A DNA stretch of 64,000 bases from Torymus aiolomorphi (taxonomy: Eukaryota; Arthropoda; Insecta; Hymenoptera; Torymidae). Location: positions 176,031,478-176,095,477 of the forward strand of contig CM070876.1 in assembly GCA_036365515.1 (NCBI GenBank), given 5' to 3'. Each line of letters opens with the position of its first letter. The stretch's first letter is position 1. Shown in pieces: positions 27,073 to 40,483 of the stretch. Made by a program: the position numbers and the translations under genes. The notes beneath the pieces were generated by a model, which searched no databases, was not told where the DNA came from, and saw only the letters and a program-made list of their open reading frames with translations.

Positions 27073-28795
27073 CTATCTGCCATGGGCACTTCCAGGTACT
27101 GTTGTTTGCCTTGGTGCACAGTCCTTACAAATTTTGGCAGTCATTTCAGCTAAAGGTTCTAATTCTTTATGATTTATGAGATCAAATTCTGCTACAAAAT
27201 AGTAAAAATGCTTATAACATGTATTGACATGAGGTTCCTGAAAAATTAATATTTGTTAATTACAATTTACTCCAAAGGACCCCGCACACAATGTATGGGA
27301 AAAAACCATTCGGTCAAATTTTGGGGGTTTTTGCCCATGAGAACTTTTGTTCAGGACCTCAAGATCTATCTTTTCCCCAAGTTTGATCCAATTTGACCGA
27401 ATGATTATTTTCCATACATTGTGTGCGGGGTCCTTTAAGATTTAACAAACTTCAATACTTACTGCTCCAATAGCAACTATGCGATCAAAGTGATGTATGT
27501 AGACGTGGACAAAAACTCTAAATAATCGAGTTAAAATTTTTCTGCACAATGGTATAAAAGTTTTGGGAAATGGTACATCTATGAAATTACATTCAAATTA
27601 ATATTGACATGGAAAAATTTATTTTTATGTTATTTAATAAGTAAAATTCAGTTTCTTACCTGTTGACACTGGGAAGAGAGCTTCATTGTTTATTTGAGTT
27701 TCAATCCAATCCATTAATAAAGTAACATATTGCGGAGCTGGCAGTGCTGTTGGTTTCTTATACTTATCCCCGTCTGCCCATAAGTATTCAAAGCGAGCAC
27801 CACCGCTCATTGCTGGGCAGGAAGTTGAGTCACAGTATTCAGATATTGTGCCATAAATGAGATTAATTCTATTGAAGAAATCCACAACTGAAAGTGAGAG
27901 TGATAACTAATATAGTGTACAATTAAGTGGAGGAAAAATTTATATTTATGCAACTTTTAATCTATTTGATAAGAACTTGCGTATTCTTAAAAATGAATTT
28001 ACCTAGAAAGAAAAATATAATAATATTGAAATACACATAAAATTATTTAAAATTAAAAATTTTTCAAATAATATCAAGAAAGTGGCGACTTGTTACATAA
28101 TAATAAATGAACTACTGGCCACTATGGACAAAACTGACCCACATTCTAAAATTAAAACAGCTTCCCCCACAGCAGGAAGACAAACTATTTTAAAATTATA
28201 TTCTCAACTAGCTATCAGTGATGATAAAAAAAAAATTACCGTGCACTGCTATCCAATCATTCAGGTCCTCCCCAGGTGGCAGTTTAACAACATTTCGCAA
28301 ATTTATTCCAGAATTCAATGATGCCTGTGCTTGTTTGTACAGTGAGTATCTCATTGTGCCTTGAGTTAGCCGCTTCTTAGGACGGAATGTCTGCAAAAAC
28401 AAAGATACCATCATTAGACACTGACGAAAAAGATTATTCCCTCAATTATTCCCTCACTACACACGCCGAGGGTGTAAACAAACAACATCAGCTGACCGCG
28501 AACCGAATTTCCCGGCACGCTTGCAAGCACACCGTGTAACTCTCCCTACTTATAACAGCGAACTTGCAGCGAATCTCATTTGCGCATTAAGTACCTTTCT
28601 CTCTTTCCCTCCTACCACATACCACCATCACACCGGAATACTCAAAAACCTGCTGCGCACACAAGGACACCATCACAGCCCAAAACCGCGGGCAGGTTAG
28701 AAAATCGATCGCCGGCGGTCTACGAGTATTCCCAACCCCAAAAGTGTACTCACCTTTCCCTTTTGGAAAAATTCCACGAACCCGCTGAGCGCCAT
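27073..28795 (-). CDS. Mob3: MOB kinase activator-like 3 (Mob3)
   Basis: Five exons on the minus strand: 28754-28795, 28240-28390, 27660-27887, 27463-27578, 27073-27237 (702 nt, 233 aa). The start [21 protein letters not shown] is that of the MOB3 subclass, and [20 protein letters not shown] and [13 protein letters not shown] follow. The zinc ligands typical of MOB proteins are present: Cys83 and Cys88 (EYCDSTSC), His165 and His170 (VHVYIHHF). MOB proteins are scaffolds for NDR/STE20-type kinases in Hippo-like signalling; MOB3 members in mammals bind MST1 rather than LATS. The C-terminus runs about 15 residues past the human protein, ending in [15 protein letters not shown]. Intron 4 carries a MITE. 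Confidence 0.93.
27277..27433. mobile_element. 157-bp MITE in Mob3 intron 4
   Basis: Perfect inverted ends GGACCCCGCACACAATGTAT bracket about 110 bp containing further inverted similarity (ATTCGGTCAAAT against ATTTGACCGAAT). Flanks are AAA and TTT, which may extend the inverted repeat. No transposase. Confidence 0.75.
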
Positions 28796-31700
28796 TTTTC
28801 CGCCTCAGGATATGCACTTCCTCTCTTATAAAACTTCTCGGCCGAAGTGTCTCGCTACGGCAGCGCGGCGCGACACAGCTCCAAAAAGAGCAACGAACGT
28901 GTGCAAGTATCAGCGAGTGTCACGCCAGCCAGCAGCACACTACGCATCGAAAATCCATTCGAGGACGCGCGCGCGCGCGAAGAACACACGCACACGGGGG
29001 AAGAGAAGTGTGCGGCGGTATGACGGCGGCAGGGTCGACGCCGTGTCCCCCCTGCGACCTGCACTATGTATATACTCGCGGGGGGAGAGAGAGGAAATCA
29101 ACTTCCGAACGAAGAGTTTCTCTGCTTTATCGAGCGGCCGTGAGATGTACGTGTGCATGTATATTTGTGTGGGTGACCGCAGCCGCTGCTACTGCAGTAT
29201 AATAGCGATCGACGCGTTTTGTTCGGCCCGATAAGGGGAAAGAATAAGAATTTGATGTCCGCTAGCGCGGAGAATGGATTACACCCGTTTCCCGAGAAAG
29301 ATCCTAGTTACTCTTTCTCTCCTTTTTCTTTTTTGCATGTAGGTACGTACGTTTAGATATAGGTAACGAAGTGGCTGCGGAAGGGGGTGTGGGCGCGTCT
29401 GCGGAGATGCGCGCGAGTGGTAGAACGAGTCTGGTAGGGTAGGACACGTGTGTCGCTATAGGGGGGTGGGAGAGGAAGGGAGGATGATGCGCGAAGAGAG
29501 ATATATAGAAAGCGAACGAGCGCGAGTGCTTGTTACGTCATCCTTTGAAGTCGTTGACACGGATGGAGAAAAAAGCGTCTATTGTCTTACTTTTCACGTT
29601 GTAGGTATATATGATGGAACGAAAAAAGAACGAGAAATTTTAATTTTTAAAGAGCAGATGGCTTATATTTCACATTGAGGATAGGTTTTGTTAAGTTGCA
29701 TAGTTGCGGTTTGTATTTTAGGTGGGGAATCGAATTTGTATTGATTGTAGATAATTCATAATAAGGTCCAGCAATCGAGACTTTTGGTTTTATTAATTTT
29801 GTGTGTATTGATAAATCTTGTAGGTAGTAGAAATTGTTAAACTCAGATATTTTACTGTAAACAAATATTCTCAGTAATATATTTAACCTTTTTAATATAA
29901 ATCAAAATAGTTTAGGAACTTCACTAATGATAAAAGACAAAAATATTCATGGATAATATTTTATATTTCTTACAATGAGAAAATTATACATTTACCAAAA
30001 TGTATCAATGATAAATCTTATTTTATAATTAAACCATTGACTTATAAATACGTTTATTCGTTATCTATAACCTAATAAAACATAATTATTTCGATGAAAA
30101 ATCGGAAAATTGGGTCATTTGACGACAAAGTAAATTTTGTTTTATGATGGCAAATTATATTTATGATATCCCATTATAAAGACATCATTATCCTTTTTGT
30201 TATATCGGTTATCAAAGAAATCGAAATTTCAGAAAATAATAATTGACTGCAGAGAATAATCTAGGTCATACCACACAGAACTGTTACTGTGTATGGATAT
30301 TAAATAACAGTAATAAATGGTATTTTATTACAGAAATATTGCGTCGTGAAAAGTTATAATATGGTACTGTACAAGTATACATACTGAATTAGATATGAGA
30401 ATCAATGATATATAAAACTTCAAGACATCAAATGCTTTGTATTACATTATATTCTTTTAAATACATCATGCAATTATTAGTTCAATGAAAATCAATTGAT
30501 GTAAATTAAAAATACAAAGATTATCAAACAAACAAAAAAAAACAAAGTACTATAAAGACTATATATTTTGTCTATGTATTACTACATCTAAGAATATAAC
30601 AAAAATAAATCTATTCCTATTGTTGGTTTTAAGAGATATTTTATAATTTGTGAAGTAGTAGAGCCAAAGGTCCTATATATCTTTAAGAGACATTTTTCCA
30701 TTTATATCTATTTGAAAGACACGACCGTTAATTTCTGTCGCGATTATGTTATCGCACACGTAATAGAAAAAGTTCTCGGCTTAAAACACACTTGTTAAAA
30801 GACAAGAAAATGCATATTTCATTGCTATGTACAAAATCCACGTGTACTTTACGTGCAACGGAATGAATTTGACAAACGTATAAAAAAAATCTGTTAGCTG
30901 AGAACGCAATTTTTCCTGCTCCATATACTTAATAATATACGAAGACAATATAATCCTCTATAGTGTATATAGGAAAAAGCAACGTTTTAAAAAAAAACTC
31001 GGCTCATGAATAATTTAACCCTATATATCATGAACTAAAAATTTCAGGAGCAGCAATGCTTCGCGAAAACTTTATCCGCACCCGCAGCCGTACTTTTATG
31101 CTAAATTACGGACTTCGCGCGCTCGAACTATATACCTTAATTGTTTTGCCTCCGCGCGCGAACTCCTCGTTGATCTCTTTTTTTCTTTACTTGAAACTTC
31201 GCTCTTATTACAAGTTGCTGACCAGCTCAAAGCTGTTTTGGCCAGTAGCCGAGATAGGAAGAGACTAAAAATGAACTGCACGAGCGCGCACTTGAATTTT
31301 CATTGGACGCGTTATATGGTGATGATATGATGTCAAGCGCGCGTGCGCGGGAGCGAGAGTGAAAAATCAAAACGACGCCGCGCGGGTAAAAGTCGCACCG
31401 GACAATTGGATCAATTAATTCGTGCTATGATATAGCAGTTAGTACTAGTTTGTTTTGTATATGAAGAGAGAAAGTGACAATATATAGCATTAGCTTAACG
31501 ATGATAACTATTTTATTTACGTGTATTAAATTTTGTATGTGTACGACTGTCTGCAAATAGAGATGCAACGTAATAATATTAGGGAGGAAGTGTTTCTATG
31601 AACACAATTTAAATCAAATTGTATCACGTTAATTACCGTAAACTAGAATCAAATTAATCATATTAGTCTAATTCCGACATATAGATTCCACTATTACTTT

Positions 31701-33700
31701 AAGTATTGACTTAGATACTTCCAACATTCCAATGAACTTTAATTTTATTTTATTTTCATATTGCTATTGATCCTTAATTATTTACGCAAATCTTTATATA
31801 AAGATTTTCTTTTTGTTTATTTATTTTAATGATGACCGGAAAGTAATTTTATTCTTAAATATAACTGTAAGATTAAACTATGAAGAAATAGTTAATTAAT
31901 ATACGAAAATATATTTATAATGATAACATAATACCATTAAGTTTATTCGTAGAGCGATAAAATAATTATAATTAAGTGAATTTCTTTTCTAATTGTTCCA
32001 ATCCTTTTCTGTAATTCGATTGAACTCGCACTCTTTCATTTTTACAGCATCACATAACGCGCTGTAAAAGCGTCAAAAGTCTATTAACTTTTTGATTGTT
32101 GCGGAAAAATGCTTTCAGGCTAAAAATGCTTTTAGCGAAATATGCCCATTAAATCTCTAATTAGAAACTCTATAGTCTTTATGATATATAGATTTTAGTG
32201 TGGTATTTGATTCCTTTAATTCATGGAATACCTTTGAAAATCGAATTTCTTTTGAACTTTTACAGCGTCGGGATTTGAAATGTCACTATTTCAGTAGAAA
32301 TGTATGGTTAAAAAAAAGGTACCTCGCACCGTATTATTCATCGTGCGCGATACCAAAAACTTGAAATTGCAAATCAAAGAAAGTACGCACGGGGAGGTAG
32401 TTTTCCAGCTCTCTGAAGGTTAACACAAATATTGCGTCAAAAGAGAAACTGGAAAGAAACATTTTTTTCAGTCTAATTCAAATTTATCATAGCCAAAATA
32501 TGTGCATAAATTCTGTCGTGTTTGTATTTATATAACGTGTGAAGCTTTTAGAAATGTATTGTGTTCTTATTACAGGTACAAAAGACTTGTGTGACTGTTT
32601 ATTCAGCTGCACGAAAATCGGTTTTAAACCGTAGGTATAGGTATGATATATTCGTAACGTGAGTATAATTAAAGTGATATTAAATATACCTATATAGTAA
32701 TTAAATTTTATTTAGAATTTTATTGAGTTTGTGATAACAAGCTACAATAATATGTCAATATAACATAATATCATGATATATTTTAGGTACAGATATTATT
32801 AAGTAATATACGATCTATGATGTTTGTAAGACAACTCCGTGGACACTTTATCTTTATGTAGACAACAGGGCATATCTTATTCAAACATCGCGTCGCAGAT
32901 ATAGTTTGACTTGTGAAGTTTGCCTATAAATTGTAACTAAATAATAAACAAATAAAATTATGTAACTCCCGGGTGCGGAAGACTTTTAAGGTACTTCAAT
33001 AAATATTTATAGCAGCCTTTATACTCTCAACCAAACAGTAAGTACTTTGCAAACAGATAGAGACTTTCTAAAAAGTTCTCGTATAGATAATCTTCTTAGT
33101 GGTTCTTGCGTTACTCCGAAATAAAGTAATCTATATGTAAAAAGTTGGTTTAATTCCTTATTTGTTCAAAAGAGTTATTTCTTTTTCCTGCATAATATTG
33201 ATTCTGTTGAGTTTTACGTATGCATACAATACACCCCTGTTATTAAATTATAAATTTTCTATAAAATTATAATCTTTTCATTTTATATGAGTCTTTTCGT
33301 TTACTAAAATATTAGTTTATAAGTACATTTACCAGATTGAAATATTTCATAAGACAAGAGTAAATAACTATTTAATGAAAGATATGAAAAGATAAGCTTA
33401 CTTTTTTAATAAATTCGAAGATTGTTTGATATTCTTTTATAATTTCAATAACAATAAGTGTAAATGATAAATAACCCGTAATTAAACTTTTTCATTATGA
33501 AGTACTAAATAAATGTGTACTAGCTCCCTTTGTTACAGAAATAAAACAGTTGAAAAACTGTTTTTACCTCTCTATAAAAGCCCATTGCTGCAAAACCCCA
33601 AGAATGAAACCTGACGCCTCCCCGTTCTCTCAACACCTGATCGTCGCAATCGAAAAACCCTGCGGGCACCCTATACCCACTAGTCACCTCCTGCAGCCAC
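28796..33700. other. Intergenic region downstream of the Mob3 start
   Basis: The first about 700 bp (to 29.5 kb) are CpG-rich and include the Mob3 promoter and 5'UTR; the long frames there lack codon structure and splice context. From 29.5 to 33.7 kb the DNA is AT-rich, with a CpG-rich patch at about 31.06-31.40 kb. No gene is supported. Confidence 0.45.
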
Positions 33701-34960
33701 CACCCACACCTCGCACCAACCGCCTTTCCTCTCTCGTCCGTTTACCGTCCACCGTGTAGGTGGCGCCTGCGGTTCTATCTATCGACTGCCGCAAGCGAGT
33801 AAGCGACGTGATGTGTGCGGGAAAACGACGCGGGCGCTTGCGTTCGACAGAGTCGGCGAAGAGGCGCAGGCAACTGTTGCTGCTCCTCGCTCTCGCGCTC
33901 CGCCGCTGCTGCTGCCACACACCAGCCAACCACTCGTCGGCCAACTGTCCGCGCGATCGCTCGCTCTCCGCCGCGTGTGCGCGCGCGCGCGTATATATAC
34001 ATATATTTCTCACTAGCCGGTGTTTCAGAGATCCTTGTATTCTTTTTACCACAGTGGTGTCGTTGGGTTGAGGAGAATTTTCGATTTCAAAGTGCCCGCC
34101 CTGCAGTGCTGTATATTACACACGCAACACACACGCATACATATGGTACGCAGACAAAGGGATAGAGGAGGGAAAGAGTGCACGGGCATGTGAGGAGGCA
34201 ATAGTCGTCCTGCGGTCAACAGCGGCGCCGGGGCGCTGCCCCCCACCATTTAGCGCTGCGACACACGTGTGCACGCGGTGAACCAGGAAGAACGTATTAG
34301 AGCCGCGGCTTTCGCCGATAAGTCGATCCACGTGCCGAGGAAGAAGGACCTATAGATTATACCCTTCTACATATAGCCATATCGTATCTACACGCATAAC
34401 ACGCAGTATATGCGGCTCTGTCTGTAGTGTGTATAAGGGCAAGGAACTCCTGCGCTCTGTCTCACTCTCGCGGGGGAAGAGAAGAAGACGAAGAAGGATA
34501 ACACGATATATATATATACACGCGCAGTGTGTGCACGCTGCTGCAGCGGCGCCTCGAGACAGAGAGGAACTTGTATAGCCCTCCTCTCCTCGCGTGTCTC
34601 TGCGTCTACTCTCTTTCTCTGTTCTCGCGCATGTGTCTGTGCGCTTGCGATCGTCGGCAGAGAATTCGCCCTCCCTACCCCGTGAGTATACACCAGCTCG
34701 TTGTTTAGTGAATAATAATAATAATAATAATATAACACAGAACGTGTAGGTATATGTAGAGCTAATCGAAAGGGGGAGAAGCGTGCGCGCGGCGTGTGAC
34801 AGGTGCGGGTTTGTTTTGGAGAGGCGCACAATGTGCGTGTTATTGTTGTAATCGAGTGACTTGTCAAGTGGAGTCGAGATCGCGTCGATTCCTCGTCGCC
34901 GTTGTCGCTGGTGTGATTTGTATAGATAAATCAATGCCATGGGGATTTGCAGGTGGACGA
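33700..34960 (+). other. CpG-rich block with orphan splice donor; candidate 5'UTR exon
   Basis: About 1.2 kb of GC- and CpG-rich sequence stands out from the AT-rich surroundings. Frames of up to 207 codons lie on both strands but are low-complexity and conflict with each other. A strong donor CCCC|GTGAGTAT occurs on the + strand at 34682. This would fit a first non-coding exon whose coding exons lie outside the window. Without transcripts this is only a suggestion. Confidence 0.3.
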
Positions 34961-36727
34961 GGAGGAAGCGCACTGTGACAGGTGTGGATGTCGTTCATAC
35001 TAGGAAAAAAACGAAGGTGACAGTTGTTATAAGTATAGTTGGGGTTTGTTCGATGATTATGGCGGACTTGTGAGTGCGTTGATGTTTTTATAAGTTATTT
35101 ATTACGAGGAATAATCTCTGGAGATCAAATAATATATGATTGATGGGAAGTTTGGTTAAAATTGAATTAAGGAAATATAAATGGCACGCGAAAAAGACAG
35201 TAACCTCGCGAAAATTGATATTGATTGCGGCATTCTTCCGCAATTTTAGCGGCACTGTAGGTACGAAAAAGGATTAAATATAGAATAAAAACTGTTGTTT
35301 CATTAAAAGACGTCGATATTTCGTAAGTTAAAAGGATGAGGGTACGACGACTAAACGTGTACAACGTATCAACGAACGAAGAAAATTACAAAGTGCCGTC
35401 CATTAACCGAGCCCTAATTGACCTTGCAAAATTAATCGTGTACTTTTTCGCGTGAATATACATATATACGTGACTCGGTGAGTCATGAACGCGCTCGCGA
35501 AGGGCTGTTGTTCTTGGCTATCAGTTTTTTTTCGTGGTTGATAAGTAGCCAGGGATTGGGTTTTGCAAGTATCAGCATCATAAAATCAATACTTTCTTGG
35601 ACGGTTTTTGTAATTTTTCAATAGCTTGACATTTCTTTGGTACGTCGCATTCTTGAACGTGTTTGGAATCGATAATCGACGCAAAAAAGTGTCATCGTTG
35701 AAATCTAAAATAATATTTTTGTACGCACGATTTCTTCTTTTTAATTGAATTGTAGGATAATGCAGTGTAATGCGAAGTCGTAGCAACGATATAAATGTCA
35801 CAACGATAAAAACGTTACCTCTGGATAGTAACGATTATTTTCTTTCAAATAAGCCTAGACCATAAATAATAATTGATACCAAACTGATTTGAATATTAAT
35901 AGTAAAACTATATTAATTATACTGCATTATCAAACAAACCAAACTTTCATCTTGAAATAGAAAGAAGCTTGGTTATTACAAGAATTTAAATTTTCTATTT
36001 TTCACCTAATTATAACAAATTTATTAATGATGAATCTTTTAAAATAAGTGTATTATTAGAAAATTATCAGCAAACTTTTATTCTCATTAAAAATGAAAAA
36101 AAATTCTCTTGAAAAGCGTAACGAAGTTTTAAGTGGTAAATCGATATTTTGTGCAGACAGATATTTTTAGATCAGAAGCACTCAATAATTTCGGATCTGT
36201 TTATGAAGCCTGCATACTACAGTGTCTGCATATTTTATTAAAGTATTTTACAATATCTAAGCAATACCAAAATACATTGGCTGGTCAGATTGATTTGTTC
36301 CAGTGACAAATTGAAAATCAATTTTTATCCATATTAAAATATGTTAAAAACTTTCGAACGTACGGAAAAACATTTCAAAATAATTTGTATGTGCCTATTT
36401 TCTGTCGGACGCTCAGAACGCATTATTTATTGAACCTCAAATTGTATACAAATGAGTCTTCTCTCCCTAGCATCAGCATCCAACCTAATCATACATTTCC
36501 CGAACCAATTACCATCCAACGAAACCTCACCGTCTCCCTCCAACATCCGCTCACGATACACACGTGCGCGCAAACAAACAAACAAGCAACCTGAACTTCT
36601 TCAACGGCGCGGGGAGAAAAGCAATTGGCCGAGTAAAGCGCGCGACACCGCAGATGTATATAATGAACGGCACGAGCTATAAGTACCGCCACGTGAAATG
36701 CATGACACATTGCTATGTGCACGTAGA

Positions 36728-36762
<35 letters not shown>

Positions 36763-38478
36763 GCACATTATTACGGTGTGGGTTGTGTCTTATGTGTGAT
36801 TATCGTGCGCACGCGCGCGATACGCAACGATTGTACACCAATTGCACAATTCGTTTTCGCTGCGTCGTGCGGAACTCGTTGGGGATTAATTTTTCTCGTT
36901 CGCTTCGGTTCCGCGAAACGAGAAACGTGGTCGTGATGTCAAATAGCTATGCGAGAAAGCGCGGGGTTTGAGTAAATTGCAGTGCATTCATTGTATGAGA
37001 TGTTTTTAGTTTTAACGTTAATAACGAGGATTGCGTGTGAAATTGAAATATTTATTTATAAGCTTGTAATTGGCAGTTTGAAGCTTTTAAAATAAGCATT
37101 TAATAAATTTAATGAATCCGATAATAATAATTCTGTAACATCATATAATGAGGCTGTTAAAGCTTTTACAATACTTGAATTGTCGTATGACGTATTCGAC
37201 ACTAATGTTGTAATATACCTCAGTTACAATTGGTCACCATATCTATACACACGATATTTCAATCCAGCATATACAGATCGAGTTATTACACTCCATAATT
37301 TCGCTAAATACTGCACGAGCTTTTGCGGAAAGTTGAATTTCCGCCAGCACAGCCCACGTTGCGCGCGCCAAAATCCTCACACGCGCGCGCATTATATCTC
37401 GTGCATAATACAGCTCGAAAGAGCAGTCCACGCGCCATTTACATCATAAACTAATTATTACACAGCATCATTGGACCGCGTATAACCTGATATACACTCA
37501 AAAACTTAATTTGCATACGGCCGCACATATTATCAGCCCCAAAATTCTAAACTACCCGCAGCTCTCGTATATGGGTGACATCCTCATTACCCTACACACA
37601 CGCCGATTATATACGCGTATATATATATAGTCTTAATGTACATCACACACATACTGTGAAAAATACAAGCACCGCGGCATCGCGTCTTCCGGGCGCATGG
37701 CGTGCGCACAGGTATAAATCTCCCCTCTCTCCTTAATCGTCATAATAAACATTCTCTCGCAGCGGCGCACTGATTAATTGGACTGGTATAAAAAACGACG
37801 CGCAGCAATCGAATAAAACACTCGTCGCGGGCCGTAATTCTGCGCGACGTGCGGGACGTTTGAAATTTCCATGCGTTGATGCAGTATGTTTAATAAGGGA
37901 AGAAGGGGAGATAGCGTTCCTATGAGTCACGGTAAAATTTGAGTTTAGCGACTCGTAGGTTGTACTGGAAGCTTATAGCCGGAAATTAATCAAGAACTGG
38001 CTAGTTTTTTTTTTTTTTTTTTTTTTTTTCAATTTCCACCAGAGTGGAATTGAACATAATGAATTGTTATATTTACATATTCTAAAAGATTGGATTAGCC
38101 TGCGACTTCTGTAAAAAAAGTTTGGATAAAGTCCTCCCGCGAAAAATAAAAAATATCTGAACATTTCTGATTCTAAGATAATTACAGACGTTTTTTTCTG
38201 GACTTTTGCCAGATCTTTTAGACCAGATTTTCGGGAACTTCGTTCAGGCTTATTTTATGCAGGCAAATTTAAACTCTTGATTTTGGAACACGTTTTACAA
38301 ATAAACCTTAGTAGTCCGGATTATTTTCTTGAACGTGTTCTAACTGTTAATATAATCATTGGCGTAAACAAAACAAGTCTTATCAGGGTACATCTTTCAC
38401 TTACTCTCTTTTTTTTCAGTGCTAAATCGGGCGCTGGTACAGAATAGTGAATATAGATTTTTTTTTAGTGTAGGTATA
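34961..38478. other. Intergenic or intronic AT-rich sequence
   Basis: No coding exon supported. A CpG-rich patch at 36.5-36.95 kb carries a (GT)n run at 36731-36758, and a poly(T) run lies at about 38006-38029. Confidence 0.45.
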
Positions 38479-38739
38479 TCGTCGGCTTAGTGGAAAAAGC
38501 GGACACTTTGTGCCGGAGTTTAAATTACCTATTATTATTTGAGTTGAGATCCATTGGTACTGGAAAATCATCTGGCTCACTCTGTACTTTATTTACGTAT
38601 TTTCTGATATCGATGCTTCAATTATTTATCTATATTTATCAAATTTACCTTTTTTATAAAGAGAAAAAAATTCAGGCGCGAGGTGTCCGCTTTTCTAATG
38701 AAAAATCGACGTGTCCCGCTTTTTCCACTAAGCCGACGA
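38479..38739. mobile_element. TA-flanked MITE (TCGTCGGCTTAGTGG termini)
   Basis: The inverted ends TCGTCGGCTTAGTGGAAAAA (continuing GCGGACAC, one mismatch) span 261 bp with TA on each side (38477-38478, 38740-38741). Layout and target fit a Tc1/mariner-type non-autonomous element. Confidence 0.7.
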
Positions 38740-39546
38740 TATGCTCTTTCAAAATAGTGAAATTGGATTTTCACTAAAATAGTGCGTATGTACAATAAAC
38801 AAATAGTGTATATGCACTATTTTGTAACAGTGTGCAACTTTACACTGAATAAAATTTAGAGAGTAAGTTTTCGATGGCATTCTTTCTTACGTCCGTAAAC
38901 ATGTTATTGTTTTGAGAGCACATACATATAATGATGGCATTTACGTACAAGCTATAAAAAATCAACCCACTGACAATTTTAATACAAAATTAATTAAAAT
39001 AAATTCAAAATTACATGTCTTTAATTATGCACATTCATAACCATCGTGATATACATCTGCTAAAACGTAGCCCTGAATCTCCGCTGTCGTAAAATCTGCA
39101 GCCATATACATACTGGCCGCCACACAAGCCAGCGACAGTCGTCCGCGGCTCGGTTGAAAAAAGAAGCACTCGAAATTTCCTACACTCGCGACGGGCACGC
39201 GCGCCGCGCGCAGAGACGACGGAAATAGCTGGCGCGCGAATAGAAGATGCATCCGGAGAAAAAGAAGGCGCTAGTCGACGACGACGATGACGGAATTTCG
39301 GAATCGCTAGCTACGCTGCGCTATAGGCGCCGGTGTAATTAAATTCCAAGGGGGGTTTCTTTCGATGTCATGTCGTTTGGTACCCCGGTTAAGCTTTGCT
39401 GGCTTCGGGAGCGCTTCTGCGCGTTCGTGTTCTAAATCGTCGCTTATGGTGGCTGGGTTCGGTTGATCTAAAGTTCGCATAAGAATTGGGTAATCGCTTT
39501 GCTTACGACAGGGTGGTTGAGTAAGTTTGCACGGAGAAGTATTTTC

Positions 39547-39676
39547 ACACTCGTCACGTGGGATTTTTATACTTTTGAAATAGTAATTTTTCTTTTTTAA
39601 TTTTAATTTTTTAAATATAGTTACGAAAATCATGAAAATTACTATTTAAAAAGTAAAAATACCACAGGATGAGTGT
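39547..39676. mobile_element. Small inverted-repeat MITE
   Basis: Inverted ends ACACTC(G/A)TC..GTGG.ATTTTTA bracket a 130-bp AT-rich hairpin. Surrounding sequence at 39.7-40.4 kb repeats 'agtaattt' and 'agtaaaattt' phrases. The superfamily is not clear. Confidence 0.5.
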
Positions 39677-40483
39677 GTCCCAGCACTACTGTGAAAATAG
39701 TAAATTTTCTTATAAAAAAAAGTAATTTGTACAGTAATTTATTTTCTAAAAAGTTTACAAAAATAATTTCCTCCGTGTACTATAGATGAAATTTGCCTTC
39801 AGAGCGCTCCCACTCCCGCGCTCTTTAATATTTTGGGGAATGGATGTAATGGCAGTCCAATTTTTCTTATAGTAAATTTAGAGCGAAATTAATGAATGTT
39901 TGTATGGGAAAATAGGCGTGCAGTCTGTTTATAGTACATTTATAACACTAGTGGTGGGTTTAGATAATTTTTAGAGAAAAAAACTATTCTCTCTACGAGT
40001 AAATAGTAGAATCGTTCTATCAGGCCTTTATGAATATTACTTGTATAGTCGCGACTAAATGACTATTTAACGTCTTTGTTGAAAGTATTCCATCCGTAAA
40101 TATACAACCAAAAAAAAATTATTTTTTTTATATAATAACTATCTACATATGACCTGATGTACGTAACAAAAAGTAAATTTGTTTCAGATAAGTTGAACTT
40201 TTATCTCTTTAAAATATTTATACTGATAATAACGTAAAATGCAAATGCATCCAGAAAAGCAATTGTAACTTTTCCTGCGTCTATGTTTAAATGAAAAAGA
40301 ATAACAGAATTTGTTCGAGTAGTGTGCGAGTTGTAATTTAAATTGTAAGAATTTGATACAAATTAAAACGGAAATTTACAAAGTTTGATTAAGTCGAATG
40401 TACCCTCTAGTACATAGTAAAAAAGTATTTAAAAAAGTAATTTATACCCCTCTATCAACTATAAATGAAGGTTTTACTCTCTA

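Noticed and set aside
28812..29234. 140-codon frame beside the Mob3 start
   Set aside because: It falls in the CpG-rich Mob3 promoter and 5'UTR region, and its sequence is Arg-rich without domain pattern.
32085..32150. TTTTGATTGTTGC resembling the start of miR-315
   Set aside because: The match ends after 13 bases, the rest of this highly conserved microRNA is absent and no complementary star arm is seen.
33684..34165. Overlapping frames of 67-122 codons on both strands
   Set aside because: They are composition-driven open frames in a GC-rich block, with mutually exclusive readings and no homology visible.
34350..34973. 207-codon minus-strand frame
   Set aside because: It lies in CpG-rich low-complexity sequence, overlaps other long frames, is rich in Arg, Ser, Leu and Tyr runs, and has no recognisable domain.
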